64,000 bases of DNA from Ignavibacteria bacterium. Lineage in GTDB: Bacteria; Bacteroidota; Ignavibacteria; Kapaibacteriales; Kapaibacteriaceae. The position numbers and the translations under genes are program-made. Below, piece after piece: positions 46,657 through 55,902 of the stretch. The stretch's first letter is position 1. Each line of letters opens with the position of its first letter. The notes under the pieces were generated by a model. It was not told where the DNA came from. It searched no databases and saw nothing but the letters and a program-made list of their open reading frames with translations. The stretch spans positions 381,556 through 445,555 of the forward strand of contig JADJIQ010000004.1 of NCBI GenBank assembly GCA_016707005.1. Reading direction: 5' to 3'.

Positions 46657-47319
46657 TACCGTACTCCTGTGAAACCAAAGCGGAGATTGTGGTGAACCCT
46701 TGGTGAACAGTCCCGTTGGGCATGATTGCGGACTTCTCTTCGCGTACGTTGCCGTAGTACGTGTACCCTTTGCGGGAGACGTAGATCGTTAGAGTGTCGT
46801 CCGCTTGGAGTTGGTCAGACCCTACAACTGTGTACGGGCATTCCGTTTCATCCCCTTCCATGAGGACTGCGAATTGTGCGTAGGTCACGGGGATCACCAC
46901 ACTACCGATTGAACCGTCCTCCTTCACCACGTCAATACGTACGTCTGTGTAATGCGTTGGCTTGTGAGAGACCGAGAGCCCATGATGCCACACGCAACCG
47001 CTCACCCTCGAAAATGTCTCGCCCGTCTCGTTCCATTGCTCTACAAAGTGGAAGTACACGCAGTCGTCCGCGCAGTTTTCTTGTAGCCACTTCAGAGCGT
47101 TGTGGGCTTCTTGACCAAGGATCGTGATGTAGTCTGTGACCAAGAGAGTGATTCTCTTGTACTCGTCCGTCTTCTCATATCCAAGTGCTTCGGCAAGGTT
47201 AGGGTTTGCTTCCACATTTCAGGTTGGGCGTCGAACTCTCTGAGAAGTTGAGTATCGCCCCATGTGAAGAGCCCACTCACGTTTTTGAGAAGCCCTGCAT
47301 TGATAAGTATTGCATTCAT
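46656..47319 (-). CDS. Hypothetical phage protein (frameshifted)
   Basis: From ATG 47319: MNAILINAGLLKNVSGLFTW, then FDAQPEMW, and in a second frame NPNLAEALGYEKTDEYKRI, NALKWLQENCADDCVYFHFV, GSIGSVVIPVTYAQFAVLM, TLTIYVSRKGYTYYGNV, ending in a TAATG junction with the LPD29-type gene. About 220 residues. Not recognised. Confidence 0.55.
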
Positions 47320-47360
47320 GGTCGTGTCTTTGTGTTGTTGGTAGTATGTGAGTTGGTGGC

Positions 47361-48020
47361 TTACTTCTTCGTACGCTGTTTGTTGATGTACGCTGTATCC
47401 TTTCCGCAAAGGACTTTCGCGTTACCATCGTGGTACTGGCAAATGAGCGTGTCGAATACGTGGGGCATTAGGGTTGGTCGTTATAGGATCAACCAACCGC
47501 ATTTCCTGATAGCGATTGAGAACCACCATAGCGTGATGGTAATTCATGCCGTCGATGTCGAGGGGGTCAGGAAACAACACGATGCAACCTTCACGGAGAT
47601 TCATCGGCACGTATGTCTGTTGTTTCTTCGGCGGGAAGATCACGACGTTTCGTTCCGCGATAATGTCGCGGATCGCTTCATCTTCGTCGAAGTGAATGTA
47701 GTCCCCTTCGTCCGAACGATAGAGACGTTCTGACCCTGTTCCGCACACGGTCGCACGTTCCACGAATGCCCCTTCGTCATACTCATATTTCGGTCGGAAC
47801 TCCAACACTGCACCATGAACCAAAAGATCGAGTTGCAAATCAATCTCCTTCTCGGTCAACGGTTCCTGTTTGTGGACAGGCTCGATGTTGAATACTACCG
47901 CCGTCTTGGTCTCCACAATCGCTTTCGGTCGGGGCGATTGTTGGGGATGGCTTCACTGCTTCCCCTTCGTTTGTGGGTTGCCTTTGCTTTTGGCTTCCCC
48001 TTTGTTGCTGTTGTAGTCAT
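47361..48020 (-). CDS. Hypothetical phage protein, first gene of the leftward unit
   Basis: ATG 48020 lies 65 bases after a TATATTTG promoter box. A Lys-rich start (MTTTATKGKPKAKATHKRRG), then VETKTAVVFNIEPVHKQEPL, acidic middle (SDEGDYIHFDEDEAIRDII), MNLREGCIVLFPDPLDIDGM and, after an indel, FDTLICQYHDGNAKVLCG ending in KK. About 219 residues; the span is a multiple of three, so the indels compensate. Not recognised. Confidence 0.55.
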
Positions 48021-48084
48021 TTCTGACCCTTTGGAGTATGTGAGAAAATCCCGTCTGTTTACGTGTCTCGCTTCAGACGTAAAG

Positions 48085-48092
48085 CAAATATA
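48085..48092 (-). promoter_or_regulatory. Leftward early promoter -7 box (TATATTTG)
   Basis: Perfect TANNTTTG on the minus strand, with TTTG copies 16 and 22 bases upstream on that strand (48109-48112 and 48115-48118); the usual Bacteroidota spacing lies between these. Confidence 0.55.
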
Positions 48093-48208
48093 TAGGTATG
48101 ACTACTAGCAAATGCAAACACTATTTTTGTACCTTATATATATAGACTTACAGCACTACGGCATTTCTCCCCTAAAACTTACCCCTTGTTTACATACCTT
48201 TGTTTGTT

Positions 48209-48216
48209 TATGTTTG
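48209..48216 (+). promoter_or_regulatory. Rightward early promoter -7 box (TATGTTTG)
   Basis: Perfect TANNTTTG with TTG at 48186-48188, 20 bases upstream. An overlapping TACCTTTG at 48195-48202 is an alternative. Confidence 0.5.
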
Positions 48217-48344
48217 TATGTGTTCAAATAGAACATGTTTGTTTTACTACTTGAGAGTTATTGGACGATGAAAAAGAAACGATGTCATGCGTCTAAAACG
48301 CGACGCTATTCTAGAGATCACGAAAGCGGAAGCCAGCCCCCTTA

Positions 48345-48697
48345 ATGGCGTACGTGTTCCTCGTAATCAACTACGACTTTGACCCGAAGGTTTTTCACGA
48401 TCCCCATGTTGAGTTTCTCGATGTGATCGAGCAATCCTCACCCGAGGGTCGGGCTTCACGAATGGCAATAGCTGGTGAAGTGTTTGAAAAAGTCCGCACA
48501 ACTAACAACACCCATTGCGTGATCGTTGTCCCTTCTGTGTTCGTGGACGGCGAAGCCGTAACTTCGTCTTCAAGACGATCCGCGATACACTCGCAGAACT
48601 GAACGGCATGGTCAACGAAACAGAACACTGTTTCCAATTCCCCGACGACATCATGTACGACGACATGAACCCCCTCGCCGATGAACAGTATCGTTGA
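48345..48697 (+). CDS. Hypothetical phage early protein (frameshifted)
   Basis: MAYVFLVINYDFDPKVFHDP ... VEFLDVIEQSS ... THCVIVVPSVFV, then after an indel near 48545 RSRNFVFKTIRDTLAELNGM and FPDDIMYDDMNPLADEQYR. About 117 residues. A short reading frame at 48284-48379 (KRDAILEITKAEASPLNG) may be a further upstream gene. Not recognised. Confidence 0.5.
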
Positions 48698-49209
48698 CGG
48701 CAACGCCGACCACAACAACTCAATACTCACATACCATTGCGGAACGATGGAAACCACAGTCAGAGAACTCAAACCGTATCACACGGTCAAGATCAAAACG
48801 ATCAATATTCTACGGGATTCAGCACCCGACTACCAAGGCAAGGAACTGATCACGAACCCGAAGCAGATAGCTTCTATCGTTCGCAGGGTTGTTGCGCGAT
48901 TTGGAAGACGTGGAACACTTTTTCGTGTTCCCAATGAATCAGCAAAACCGAATCCTTGGGGTTCACATTGTCACAAAGGGAACGGTCAACAGCGTCGATA
49001 TACGACCGAGGGAAACGTTCCGTAGCGCGATTATGATGAATGCAACTTCGATCATACTAGCCCACAACCACCCAAAGCGGAAAACTCGATCCGTCGCGGG
49101 AAGACATCGCGATCAGAAAGCAACTCGTAGAAGCGGGTAGAGTGGTCGATATTCGTGTCCTGACCACGTAATCGCGACACTATGGGACGACGCTTATGCC
49201 ACTCTCTGA
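48681..49209 (+). CDS. RadC-like JAB/MPN-domain protein (frameshifted)
   Basis: Start at ATG 48681 or 48747. Repaired reading: VKIKTINILRDSAPDYQGKE, NPKQIASIVRRLLRDLEDVE, HFFVFPMNQQNRILGVHIV, DIRPRETFRSAIMMNATS, IILAHNHPSGKLDPSRED, VEAGRVVDIRVLDHVIATLW. The HxHPSG...D set is the JAMM metal site of the RadC family; these occur often on phages and plasmids, and their role is unsettled. Three indels, at AGGG (48889), CCCAAAGCGGAAAA (49071-49084) and CCTGA (49161), break the frame although every flanking codon fits the family. No N-terminal RadC HhH domain. Confidence 0.8.
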
Positions 49210-49220
49210 ACAGGGCTGAT

Positions 49221-49439
49221 GTGAGAACGTACACGCGGGAATACACGGCATATGCAACCTACAACGGACGTACGCCCGAAGCACAGTATGAACACGACCA
49301 CGCCGAGGGCATGAGTGGGTTTATCATTTGGGTAAACAGCATGGTCGTCATGTTCAAACGAGACCACCCCGAAGCATTCGTTGGAAACTCGATCCACGAC
49401 CACGATCTAAAACAAGCGTACTTCGAGGTCAAGCCGTAG
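49221..49439 (+). CDS. Small hypothetical phage protein
   Basis: GTG 49221, 72 residues: VRTYTREYTAYATYNGRTPE ... GMSGFIIWVNSMVVMFKRDHPEA ... DLKQAYFEVKP. Intact. Not recognised. Confidence 0.5.
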   Translation: MRTYTREYTAYATYNGRTPEAQYEHDHAEGMSGFIIWVNSMVVMFKRDHPEAFVGNSIHDHDLKQAYFEVKP

Positions 49440-49531
49440 CAATGCGAATCCGTAGCGAGTAATAAGGGCAGGAGTTCTATGCTCAACACAACCCACACGA
49501 AACAACAACAAACACCAAAAAGGGCATAACA

Positions 49532-50749
49532 GTGGCAACGGCACTAGCACAACAAAACTCTGTAGCGGGTATTACACACAACGCAAAGAAGATCGTTCGA
49601 CGTCTCACGGACGACATCAAAACAACAAGAGCTTACCACTGTTTGAACCCGTGCTACGTGCGGGGCTCAAGCGTCTCAAGGACGATTACACGGCACTCCA
49701 ATGACGCACAGGACGCTATCGGCAACGCTTATTCCGCTCGGATCGTGAAAGCCCTGAAAGTCCTTGCGTTCCTACGATGGAGTCAAGACACCTTCGCGGG
49801 TCGGTGTTCTCAATATGTTAGCATCGAAGGGCAAACGGTTTCAGGCAAACGATCTCAATGACAACAACATCGCGGACGTGTTCCTAGCCATGAAGGATTG
49901 CACGTCGGACGAAGAGTATCGACCCGTAATGCACGGGATTCACTTGGAACAAGGCAACACGGCGAAGGAGACAATAGCCGTCACTACAAACGGCTTCATC
50001 CTTGCCTCGACGCTGTTCACGACCACAGACGATGCTATCGTCAACCGTAACCCCGACGTTGTGAACGATCCGACGATCCAAGGGAGCAACACGGGGAACT
50101 ATGACGTAACGAAACGCGGGGCATTGATCTACACAGAGACGATCAGCACACAATCGTTCCCCCCTTGGAGGAATGTCGTCCCGTCGTTCCCCCGTATGGC
50201 AGGGTTTAGCAAGCAATGGGCAAAGGGGGCAATGGTAGCTCTCGACGTACAAAAGACGTTCATCCTCGACGTAGCCAAAGCCCTCCAAGCTATCGACCTT
50301 GTGAACTCGGCGGAGAAGCGTACAACGATCTCTATGCCGTGGTCTCTGCGTTCTGAACAAACACGGACACAGTTACCAACTACATCGAGATGCCCCCTAT
50401 CGGATCGGTGTACCAACAGCACAGCACTGTCCCGATCGACCGTGGTAAGAGGAATCGTTCGTCAATGCCGACTTGCTACGGACGATCCTGAACATGTAGC
50501 ACTCACTGGCGGGGTTCACGGAACTAGTCATTGACATCCGTTCCAAAATCGCAGGGCTCCACACTCTATCCTCTGGGAGGAAGCCAACAAGGTCTCCAGA
50601 GGCGTCCATCACCAACGGCACGGACAGAATCCTCGATATGGTTCTTGCTGATGCCTGTACGTAGCGACGTGGAGGACTTCCCAACACTCGACGAACTCGG
50701 TGTTGAGGGTACGATCATTGAAACAACAAAGGACAAGGTGAACGCATGA
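49532..50749 (+). CDS. DNA sliding clamp-like protein (DnaN fold), frameshifted
   Basis: GTG 49532 to TGA 50749 spans 405 codons if indels compensate, near clamp length. Recognisable pieces fall at the spacing seen in DnaN: domain 2 opening RPVMHGIHLEQ...IAVTTNGFILAST (compare RPVLxGVLxE...LVATDGHRLA) near codon 129; FPPWRNVVPSFPR (compare YPDYRRVLP) near codon 210; FVNADLLRTILN; and VLLMPVRSD near codon 374 (compare the C-terminal YVVMPMRL of clamps). A tail of about 30 residues follows. Frames change near 49640-49800, 50330-50400, 50480 and 50640. Probably the phage's polymerase processivity factor, although no polymerase is in view. Confidence 0.6.
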
Positions 50750-51078
50750 ACGAGAACACAGACAACGGCAAAGGGGGCGGTTTGCTACCGCCCCTTCCGC
50801 CTAGGCAATCGGGGATCATTGGGTACAGAGAACAACGTCTATGGGCGTTGGCTACGCTTGAGATTCTCCAACAACACGCACCGATGGACAAGGACGTAGA
50901 GGTTGCGCTTGAGATTCTCCGCACGACGGTATCACTCCAAGACCACATCGACAAACTCATGGAGCAAATTGGAGAAGAAACTAAAGAGCGGGCGTGGCAC
51001 AAGAAGTACGAGAGACAAAGTCGCGGGAACTGCAATTCAAACGGGATCACTTCACCCTCGATGTTGACGACGTGGTGA
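50746..51078 (+). CDS. Hypothetical phage protein, helical
   Basis: Starts in an ATGA overlap with the clamp-like gene. MNENTDNGKGGGLLPPLPPR, then a helical stretch (EQRLWALATLEILQQHA, DVEVALEILRTTVSLQDHIDKLM). The last 30 residues overlap the next frame and may not be real. Not recognised. Confidence 0.5.
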   Translation: MNENTDNGKGGGLLPPLPPRQSGIIGYREQRLWALATLEILQQHAPMDKDVEVALEILRTTVSLQDHIDKLMEQIGEETKERAWHKKYERQSRGNCNSNGITSPSMLTTW

Positions 51079-51299
51079 TCGTGAACTTCAACAAGACGAT
51101 GAGTAGCGAAGCGGGGCAGGACACGAAGCGAGTGGTTCGTGTGACACCTACCCAAGCCGTCATTCAGATCGGTCAGAACAGCTACCTCCGCGTCAACCGC
51201 ACTGCGCACAGAATCACGGCGGAACATAGTAAGGAGGATATTGGGCTGGTCTCGATGGAGAAAAGATGGACGAAGCGACGTACGGCGAACACAAGGTAA
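50994..51299 (+). CDS. Hypothetical phage protein
   Basis: About 101 residues: RDHFTLDVDDVVIVNFNKTM ... DTKRVVRVTPTQAVIQIGQN ... YLRVNRTAHRI; beta-rich, basic end. It may be the continuation of the preceding gene after an indel near 51.0 kb rather than a separate gene. Not recognised. Confidence 0.45.
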   Translation: MAQEVRETKSRELQFKRDHFTLDVDDVVIVNFNKTMSSEAGQDTKRVVRVTPTQAVIQIGQNSYLRVNRTAHRITAEHSKEDIGLVSMEKRWTKRRTANTR

Positions 51300-51379
51300 T
51301 CGGTGAGGGGCTCCGCAGTTTGGCATCGGTCTCGATTGATTCAGTCTATTCACAACGCCAAAGACAAGGAGACACAACA

Positions 51380-51595
51380 ATGACAACGAATGAATACCAT
51401 GCGATGGTCGAACGGGACAAAGAGCTGACCGTCCTCCGCGATCTTGTGAAGAGACAAGATGCGGTCATCAACTGACTTCTTGCCGAACGTCGGGCAATGC
51501 GTGTTGACAGAACTACCGGTGAACTCAATAACGTCCTGCTCGACTACGTTGCCTGCGAAACGGCGTTACGTGGACAAGGAAGGAGACGGCAATAG
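51380..51595 (+). CDS. Small coiled-coil protein with in-frame TGA
   Basis: MTTNEYHAMVERDKELTVLR ... KRQDAVIN, TGA at 51473-51475, then in the same frame LLAERRAMRVDRTTGELNNVL and a basic end. GGAG lies 9 bases before the ATG. The TGA is probably a base error, given the quality of the region. Confidence 0.4.
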
Positions 51596-52343
51596 GTAAG
51601 TACATACTCCCCCGACGGCTGGTTCGACATCGAGACAGCCCCTATCAGTAATCAACGTAGACGTTCTCACGGTAGGGGTTACACGGCAACTGTGTTCCAC
51701 GCAAACGCGGATCACATAGCCTGTCCGGGATTACGCTGGCTGGCAACCGTCACACCCTCGAACCGGTCCGTACGCAGTTGGAACATATGGCGGAGGGCGA
51801 TTGCAGCACGGGTAAGGTGATGCGGGGTGAAGACGACGCCCCAATCTCTCAGTCAAGGCACAGACGAAACAGGCAACTCCTAGGAAGTAAAATGCTCGGC
51901 CTCGTTCACAGGGTTGAACTCGAGGCGGGCATGACCGTCTATGATGCTAGATTCCACAGGGACGAAAAAGATACAATCGGTCGCGCATGGACAACGGCGG
52001 TACGGCCGATTGTAAGACTATGAACACTACACTCACATACGCGCGGAACAAGGCGATACCAACGCCACTATTCAAGCTCAGCACGAGTAGGCTCACATTA
52101 TCGGGTTGCGGGTTATTACGATGCCACCCGAACGTGAGGTCAACACACACAGAAAGGACAGAAATACTCGACATGATCCGCGACACGTACAGGCACAAGT
52201 GGAACGGTGTTCTGCTGCCGATGCGTATGGGTTCCGACTAGTTCGCCACAACAGCGGGAACGACCTTTACCTTGTGAGCAATGGGGACGAAGAATGGATC
52301 GCTTCCCTCGTGGGGTTTGCCACTGACGTAGAGGTGGATCACC
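51596..52343 (+). other. Broken coding stretch without an assignable gene
   Basis: Pieces of open frame exist (STYSPDGWFDIETAPISNQ at 51.6 kb, AYGFRLVRHNSGNDLYLVSN at 52.22-52.34 kb) but no start-to-stop gene could be put together. The WFDIETAP-like fragment recalls small DUF551-type phage proteins; weak. Two or three small genes are likely. Confidence 0.35.
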
Positions 52344-52530
52344 ATGTCACGCGCTAACAAGAACTGCCCTTGTTGCGGAAGTCCCGACGGGGCTCTCACG
52401 GGGATTTACCACAACAATCGACAGATAGGTGCCGATCATGGGACCGGTACCAAGACCACGGACGGCGAGACTTCAAGCCGACCCTTCCCAAAAACAAGTC
52501 AACAAAACCACTCCACATCCACAAAGGAAC
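52344..52530 (+). CDS. Small protein with CPCC zinc-ribbon motif (3' end uncertain)
   Basis: MSRANKNCPCCGSPDGALTG... begins within the stop of the previous fragment. Two Cys pairs close together (CPCC) suggest metal binding. The end is unclear because the following secreted-protein frame begins near 52.53 kb. Confidence 0.35.
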
Positions 52531-53020
52531 GGACGCAAAAACATCATACTCATCATTGCCCTCGTAGTCTCTACCTACACGGCACACGCCCAAGGCGTGA
52601 TCGACAACCTCCTCGAAGGCAACTGCGACGATCTAACCCTCGTCGCTACCCTCGGTGACTCACGGCGCGTCGTTACCTACAAGATGGGTAACAACTACAC
52701 GAAGCCGAGTGAAGTAACCAGGAGGACAGCCCAAGCGTGTCGTACGCTACCGACAACGCTGCTGATCTCCGTCGTAGCATTCGACGAACTCGGCACTGCC
52801 GAAGACGGTAACCCTCTACATCGAATATGAGTCAAAGAGCAAGGCCGACAAAGCGATAGTTGCCGTCAACAGCAAGCTCGGTGAGAACTACGAGAGGGAG
52901 AGTGCTGGCTTCCACATGAAAGAGTGTGGGAAGGACGAGACGATCACCGCCAAGGCGACAACCGTGAAGCTCGGCAATAGCTGGTACATATCCCTCATGC
53001 TGTCTAGGAAGGAATCGTGA
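52529..53020 (+). CDS. Small exported protein (frameshifted, start codon not visible)
   Basis: KNIILIIALVVSTYTAHAQGV is a clear signal peptide, followed by IDNLLEGNCDDLTLVATLGD, RVVTYKMGNNYTKPSEV and, after indels, YIEYESKSKADKAIVAVNSKL and LGNSWYISLMLSRKES. About 160 residues. No ATG is found at the expected place (sequence ggaacggacgc), possibly another error. The stop overlaps the next start (TGATG). Not recognised. Confidence 0.5.
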
Positions 53021-53499
53021 TGGCAAAGTCTGTAACCGAAATACTTGAAGCGATTAGCGTCCTTCGTGGAGCCGTAGAGTCAACACTGTCCGACGACGAC
53101 CTCGCAGTGATGGGCGAACAGATGCCGACCTACACGCTACGCCGTGAAGCCCTCGACACGCTGAAAAACGCTTGCCTGTGGCGATGCACCGTTCAGGTCA
53201 ATCTCTCCGTCGGAGAAGACGAAGGCAATGACGACGATAACACCGTGTTCATCAACGGGAAGCGGATCGCGAACGTTGTGACCGAAGACGGCGATTCGTG
53301 GTGCTACGCTCTCACCATTGGCATCCGCACGGCAATCACCCTTGGTGTTGGGTTAGCCGTCAACGTGGCCTACATCAGCATCGACGACAACAACTTGGGA
53401 GCCCAAGGTCTGTTCTTCATCAACGAGGACGTACTTGCCAAGAGTGAGAAACACGCGGAAGAGTACGCGACGGTAATGGTTGAAGGGCTGATCGACTAA
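53020..53499 (+). CDS. Hypothetical phage protein, intact
   Basis: 159 residues: MAKSVTEILEAISVLRGAVE, TLKNACLWRCTVQVNLSVGE with an acidic loop, SWCYALTIGIRTAITLGVGL, LFFINEDVLAKSEKHAEEYA. One of the few unbroken phage genes here. Not recognised. Confidence 0.6.
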   Translation: MAKSVTEILEAISVLRGAVESTLSDDDLAVMGEQMPTYTLRREALDTLKNACLWRCTVQVNLSVGEDEGNDDDNTVFINGKRIANVVTEDGDSWCYALTIGIRTAITLGVGLAVNVAYISIDDNNLGAQGLFFINEDVLAKSEKHAEEYATVMVEGLID

Positions 53500-53586
53500 G
53501 TGGTATCGCAATGAGACCTACTGGATGTCGAAGGACGAAGGACTCGCCCTTGCAAAAAGTACGCACCAAAGAAGAATGGAACAACA

Positions 53587-53862
53587 ATGCCACTACCTGA
53601 AATCAACGACATCGTGCAGGTCAACCCACAACACCCAATGTTCGGCGGTTGTCTCTTCGTCGTCACGGAAGTGATGGAGCGGAAGATACTTGCCTACACG
53701 CAGGGGTTCAACCAAGGCGGTCAAGCGTACCTCCTCATCAAACACGGCGACTACGAACCAACTGGCGGGAAAGCCCCGTGGGTTGTACGCAATGATGACA
53801 GGGGCGATGACGTGCCAACAACAAACACCGAAGTAAGGAAACACGCAAGAGAGGGATTCTAA
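53587..53862 (+). CDS. Hypothetical phage protein, intact
   Basis: 91 residues: MPLPEINDIVQVNPQHPMFG, CLFVVTEVMERKILAYTQGF, QAYLLIKHGDYEPTGGKAPW. SH3-like beta pattern. Its stop overlaps the start of the DUF5131 gene (TAATG). Not recognised. Confidence 0.6.
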   Translation: MPLPEINDIVQVNPQHPMFGGCLFVVTEVMERKILAYTQGFNQGGQAYLLIKHGDYEPTGGKAPWVVRNDDRGDDVPTTNTEVRKHAREGF

Positions 53863-54651
53863 TGGGGACGAAATCAAAAATCGAATGGACGGGAGACACG
53901 GAACCCCGTCACAGGATGCAATAAGTGAGTCCTGGCTGTCAGAATTGCTACGCGGAAACAATGGCGAAGCGTCTCCAAGGGATGCAACCCGAAGGGCGTT
54001 ACCGCAACGGGTTCCAAGTCACTGTCCACGATACGCCGTCGGTGATGAACATTCCCTTGCGGAAGAAAACGCCGACGGTGTACTTCGTCAACTCAATGAG
54101 CGATTTGTTCCACGGAGACATTCCCGACGACGTGATCCGTCACATCATGCAGGTCATGTTGGAAGCCGATCACCACATCTTCCAAGTCCTCACGAAGAGA
54201 CCTCGACGCATGATGGAGTTCTCCCACAAGTGGCCTATCCCGTCGAACGTGTGGATGGGTACAAGTATCGAGGACGAGAAGAGGCGAAGGAACGCATCTT
54301 CCTTCTGCGGGAGACGAAGTGCCTGACGCGGTTCGTCAGCGCGGAACCCCTCCTCGGTCACATCACTACCGACATCTCGAAGGGCATTGATTGGGTGATC
54401 GTCGGCGGTGAGTCAGGGCGAACGCGAGACCGATGAAATACAGTTGGGCAACGGCAATCCGTGACCAATGCTTCGACAACCACACTCCGTTCTTCTTCAA
54501 GCAATGGGGCAAACGACAACCTTGGACAGCGTGTAGGCAAAGAAGCTCGCCGGGGCGTATGCTCGACTGCTGTATGCACGACGCTATGCCCGAAGTGTAC
54601 TACGACTGGTCAAGCATGAACTCAGTCAAGAACATGGAGAAGGCGGGATGA
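53862..54651 (+). CDS. DUF5131 (phage Gp37/Gp68-like) protein, frameshifted
   Basis: About 262 residues. Repaired start: [30 protein letters not shown], then RYRNGFQVTVHDTP, VYFVNSMSDLFHGDIPDDVI, HIFQVLTKRPRRMMEF, NVWMGTSIED, TRFVSAEPLLGHI, IDWVIVGGESG, TPFFFKQWGKR. These are the family blocks in order, with the N-terminal Cys cluster GCxxVSxGCxxCYAE that resembles a metal or Fe-S site. Function unknown. Indels near 53900, 53925, 54290 and 54425. Confidence 0.85.
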
Positions 54652-54776
54652 GCCAACCCACACTCCAATGGCGTCAATCAGAGATTGACCGCAATGCACT
54701 CGTAGCTGTCCGAGGTAGGGACGTTCACTCTTTGGAAGAGGGCGTACGCTATTGGGCTTCTCTGTACCAAGGGTAG
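54648..54776 (+). CDS. Very small phage protein, 42 residues
   Basis: ATGA overlap with the DUF5131 gene; MSQPTLQWRQSEIDRNALVA, LEEGVRYWASLYQG. Intact. Not recognised. Confidence 0.4.
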   Translation: MSQPTLQWRQSEIDRNALVAVRGRDVHSLEEGVRYWASLYQG

Positions 54777-54781
54777 CTCTG

Positions 54782-55103
54782 ATGAAGTCGCAGGAACGCA
54801 CCGCTCAAGGAGTATGCAGAAGAGGTATCTCGAACTACAACGCAACCGCACAACAATGGAGAAGTCCGATGTCTGAACACAACGAGCCCAAACGAATATC
54901 TATCAGGATGCCCATGAGGTTCGGCAAGACGGCATCAATCTTGCCAAGTTGACAAGGCGCACCGTGAACTCTACGACGCCCTGCAAGGAGTTCCTCGACG
55001 TTGTTGAGGAACCACCATCACCGAACTGCTCATGCCACATCGCCCCGCCATGCGACGACTGCACAGAACACGCCTACTTGCGTGAGGTGTTTGCTGATGC
55101 GTA
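54782..55103 (+). CDS. Hypothetical phage protein with Cys-rich end (frameshifted)
   Basis: Pieces in different frames: MKSQERTAQG start, KRISIRMPMRFG, and a C-terminal CKEFLDVVEEPPSPNCSCHI APPCDDCTEHAYLREVF with four closely spaced Cys/His sites. Boundaries approximate. Not recognised. Confidence 0.35.
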
Positions 55104-55115
55104 GAGCGATGAAGA

Positions 55116-55580
55116 ATGCGAAGGGCTTCAGCGACACTCTACGCATACAGTCTATGGGCTGATGGCAAGTTCCCGTACGAAGTAGCGACTGATGACGAGG
55201 TAAAACTTGGACATCCAAGTGCCGAACTTGCCGTTTCGCGCTTGAACACGAACACGGTGGGAAGTTCTGTTCTAACCCTAGCAGTCCCTACTCTACCCCA
55301 CCTGAACCGCAACTCAACGCAGATGAGGACTATTGCCGACACCACAACCAAAAGGAACAACCCGATGCCGAACACTGGCCTCCACAACCCAAACGGTAAA
55401 AGCAACCGTAATCACACCACACCCAATGACGAAGCGAGAGACCATGGCAAAGGAGGTACTCTCGGCTCTGATCGCGGGACTATGGACGATTTCTCCAAGG
55501 AAGACAGGCCCGTAATCATTCTCCGCGCTCTGCGGATCACGGACAGTCTCATTGAAGCGATGGATGAGGGGTTGGAATGA
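55116..55580 (+). CDS. Hypothetical phage coding stretch (frameshifted)
   Basis: Begins RRASATLYAYSLWADGKFPY EVATDD; a second frame gives EHEHGGKFCSNPSSPYSTPP and DEDYCRHHNQKEQPDAEHWP; the end is DDFSKEDRPVIILRALRITD. Perhaps two genes. Overlaps the next by ATGA. Not recognised. Confidence 0.35.
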   Translation: MRRASATLYAYSLWADGKFPYEVATDDEVKLGHPSAELAVSRLNTNTVGSSVLTLAVPTLPHLNRNSTQMRTIADTTTKRNNPMPNTGLHNPNGKSNRNHTTPNDEARDHGKGGTLGSDRGTMDDFSKEDRPVIILRALRITDSLIEAMDEGLE

Positions 55581-55902
55581 AAACGCCGAAAGACTTGACA
55601 GAAGAGCAGTTGGCGAACCTGATGGACACGGCTATCAGATCGAGTACGACGAATCCGAACTCGACGCCCTGATCGAAGCGTACGGCATCGAGCCCGATGG
55701 TGATGGCTCTGAGATATTCACCGAGGTCGCTTCGCGTTTGCGGGAGATCGACGTGTTGAAGAAACGCAACCGCGAACTAGAGGACGCTATCGTGTCCATC
55801 AATGAATACTGGAACGGATCGAACAGCCAAGAATCAATGAGCCACGCCTTGGACTACATCGTAGGTCTTACAGGCGAACTAATGCAAGGAGGAGCGACAT
55901 GA
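55577..55902 (+). CDS. Hypothetical phage coiled-coil protein (frameshifted)
   Basis: ATG 55577: MKTPKDLTEEQLANLMDT, then (after one indel) IEYDESELDALIEAYGIEPD and a coiled coil REIDVLKKRNRELEDAIVSI. About 108 residues, acidic. Overlaps both neighbours by ATGA. Confidence 0.5.

Larger units (their letters stand above)
48021..48344. promoter_or_regulatory. AT-rich divergent control region of the phage
   Basis: 324 bases with no gene, much richer in A/T than its surroundings, between the leftward and rightward phage genes. It holds promoter-like boxes on both strands (annotated separately) and repeated TTTGTTTATGTTTG-like elements at 48188-48240. Candidate lysis/lysogeny or early-gene switch. 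Confidence 0.6.
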
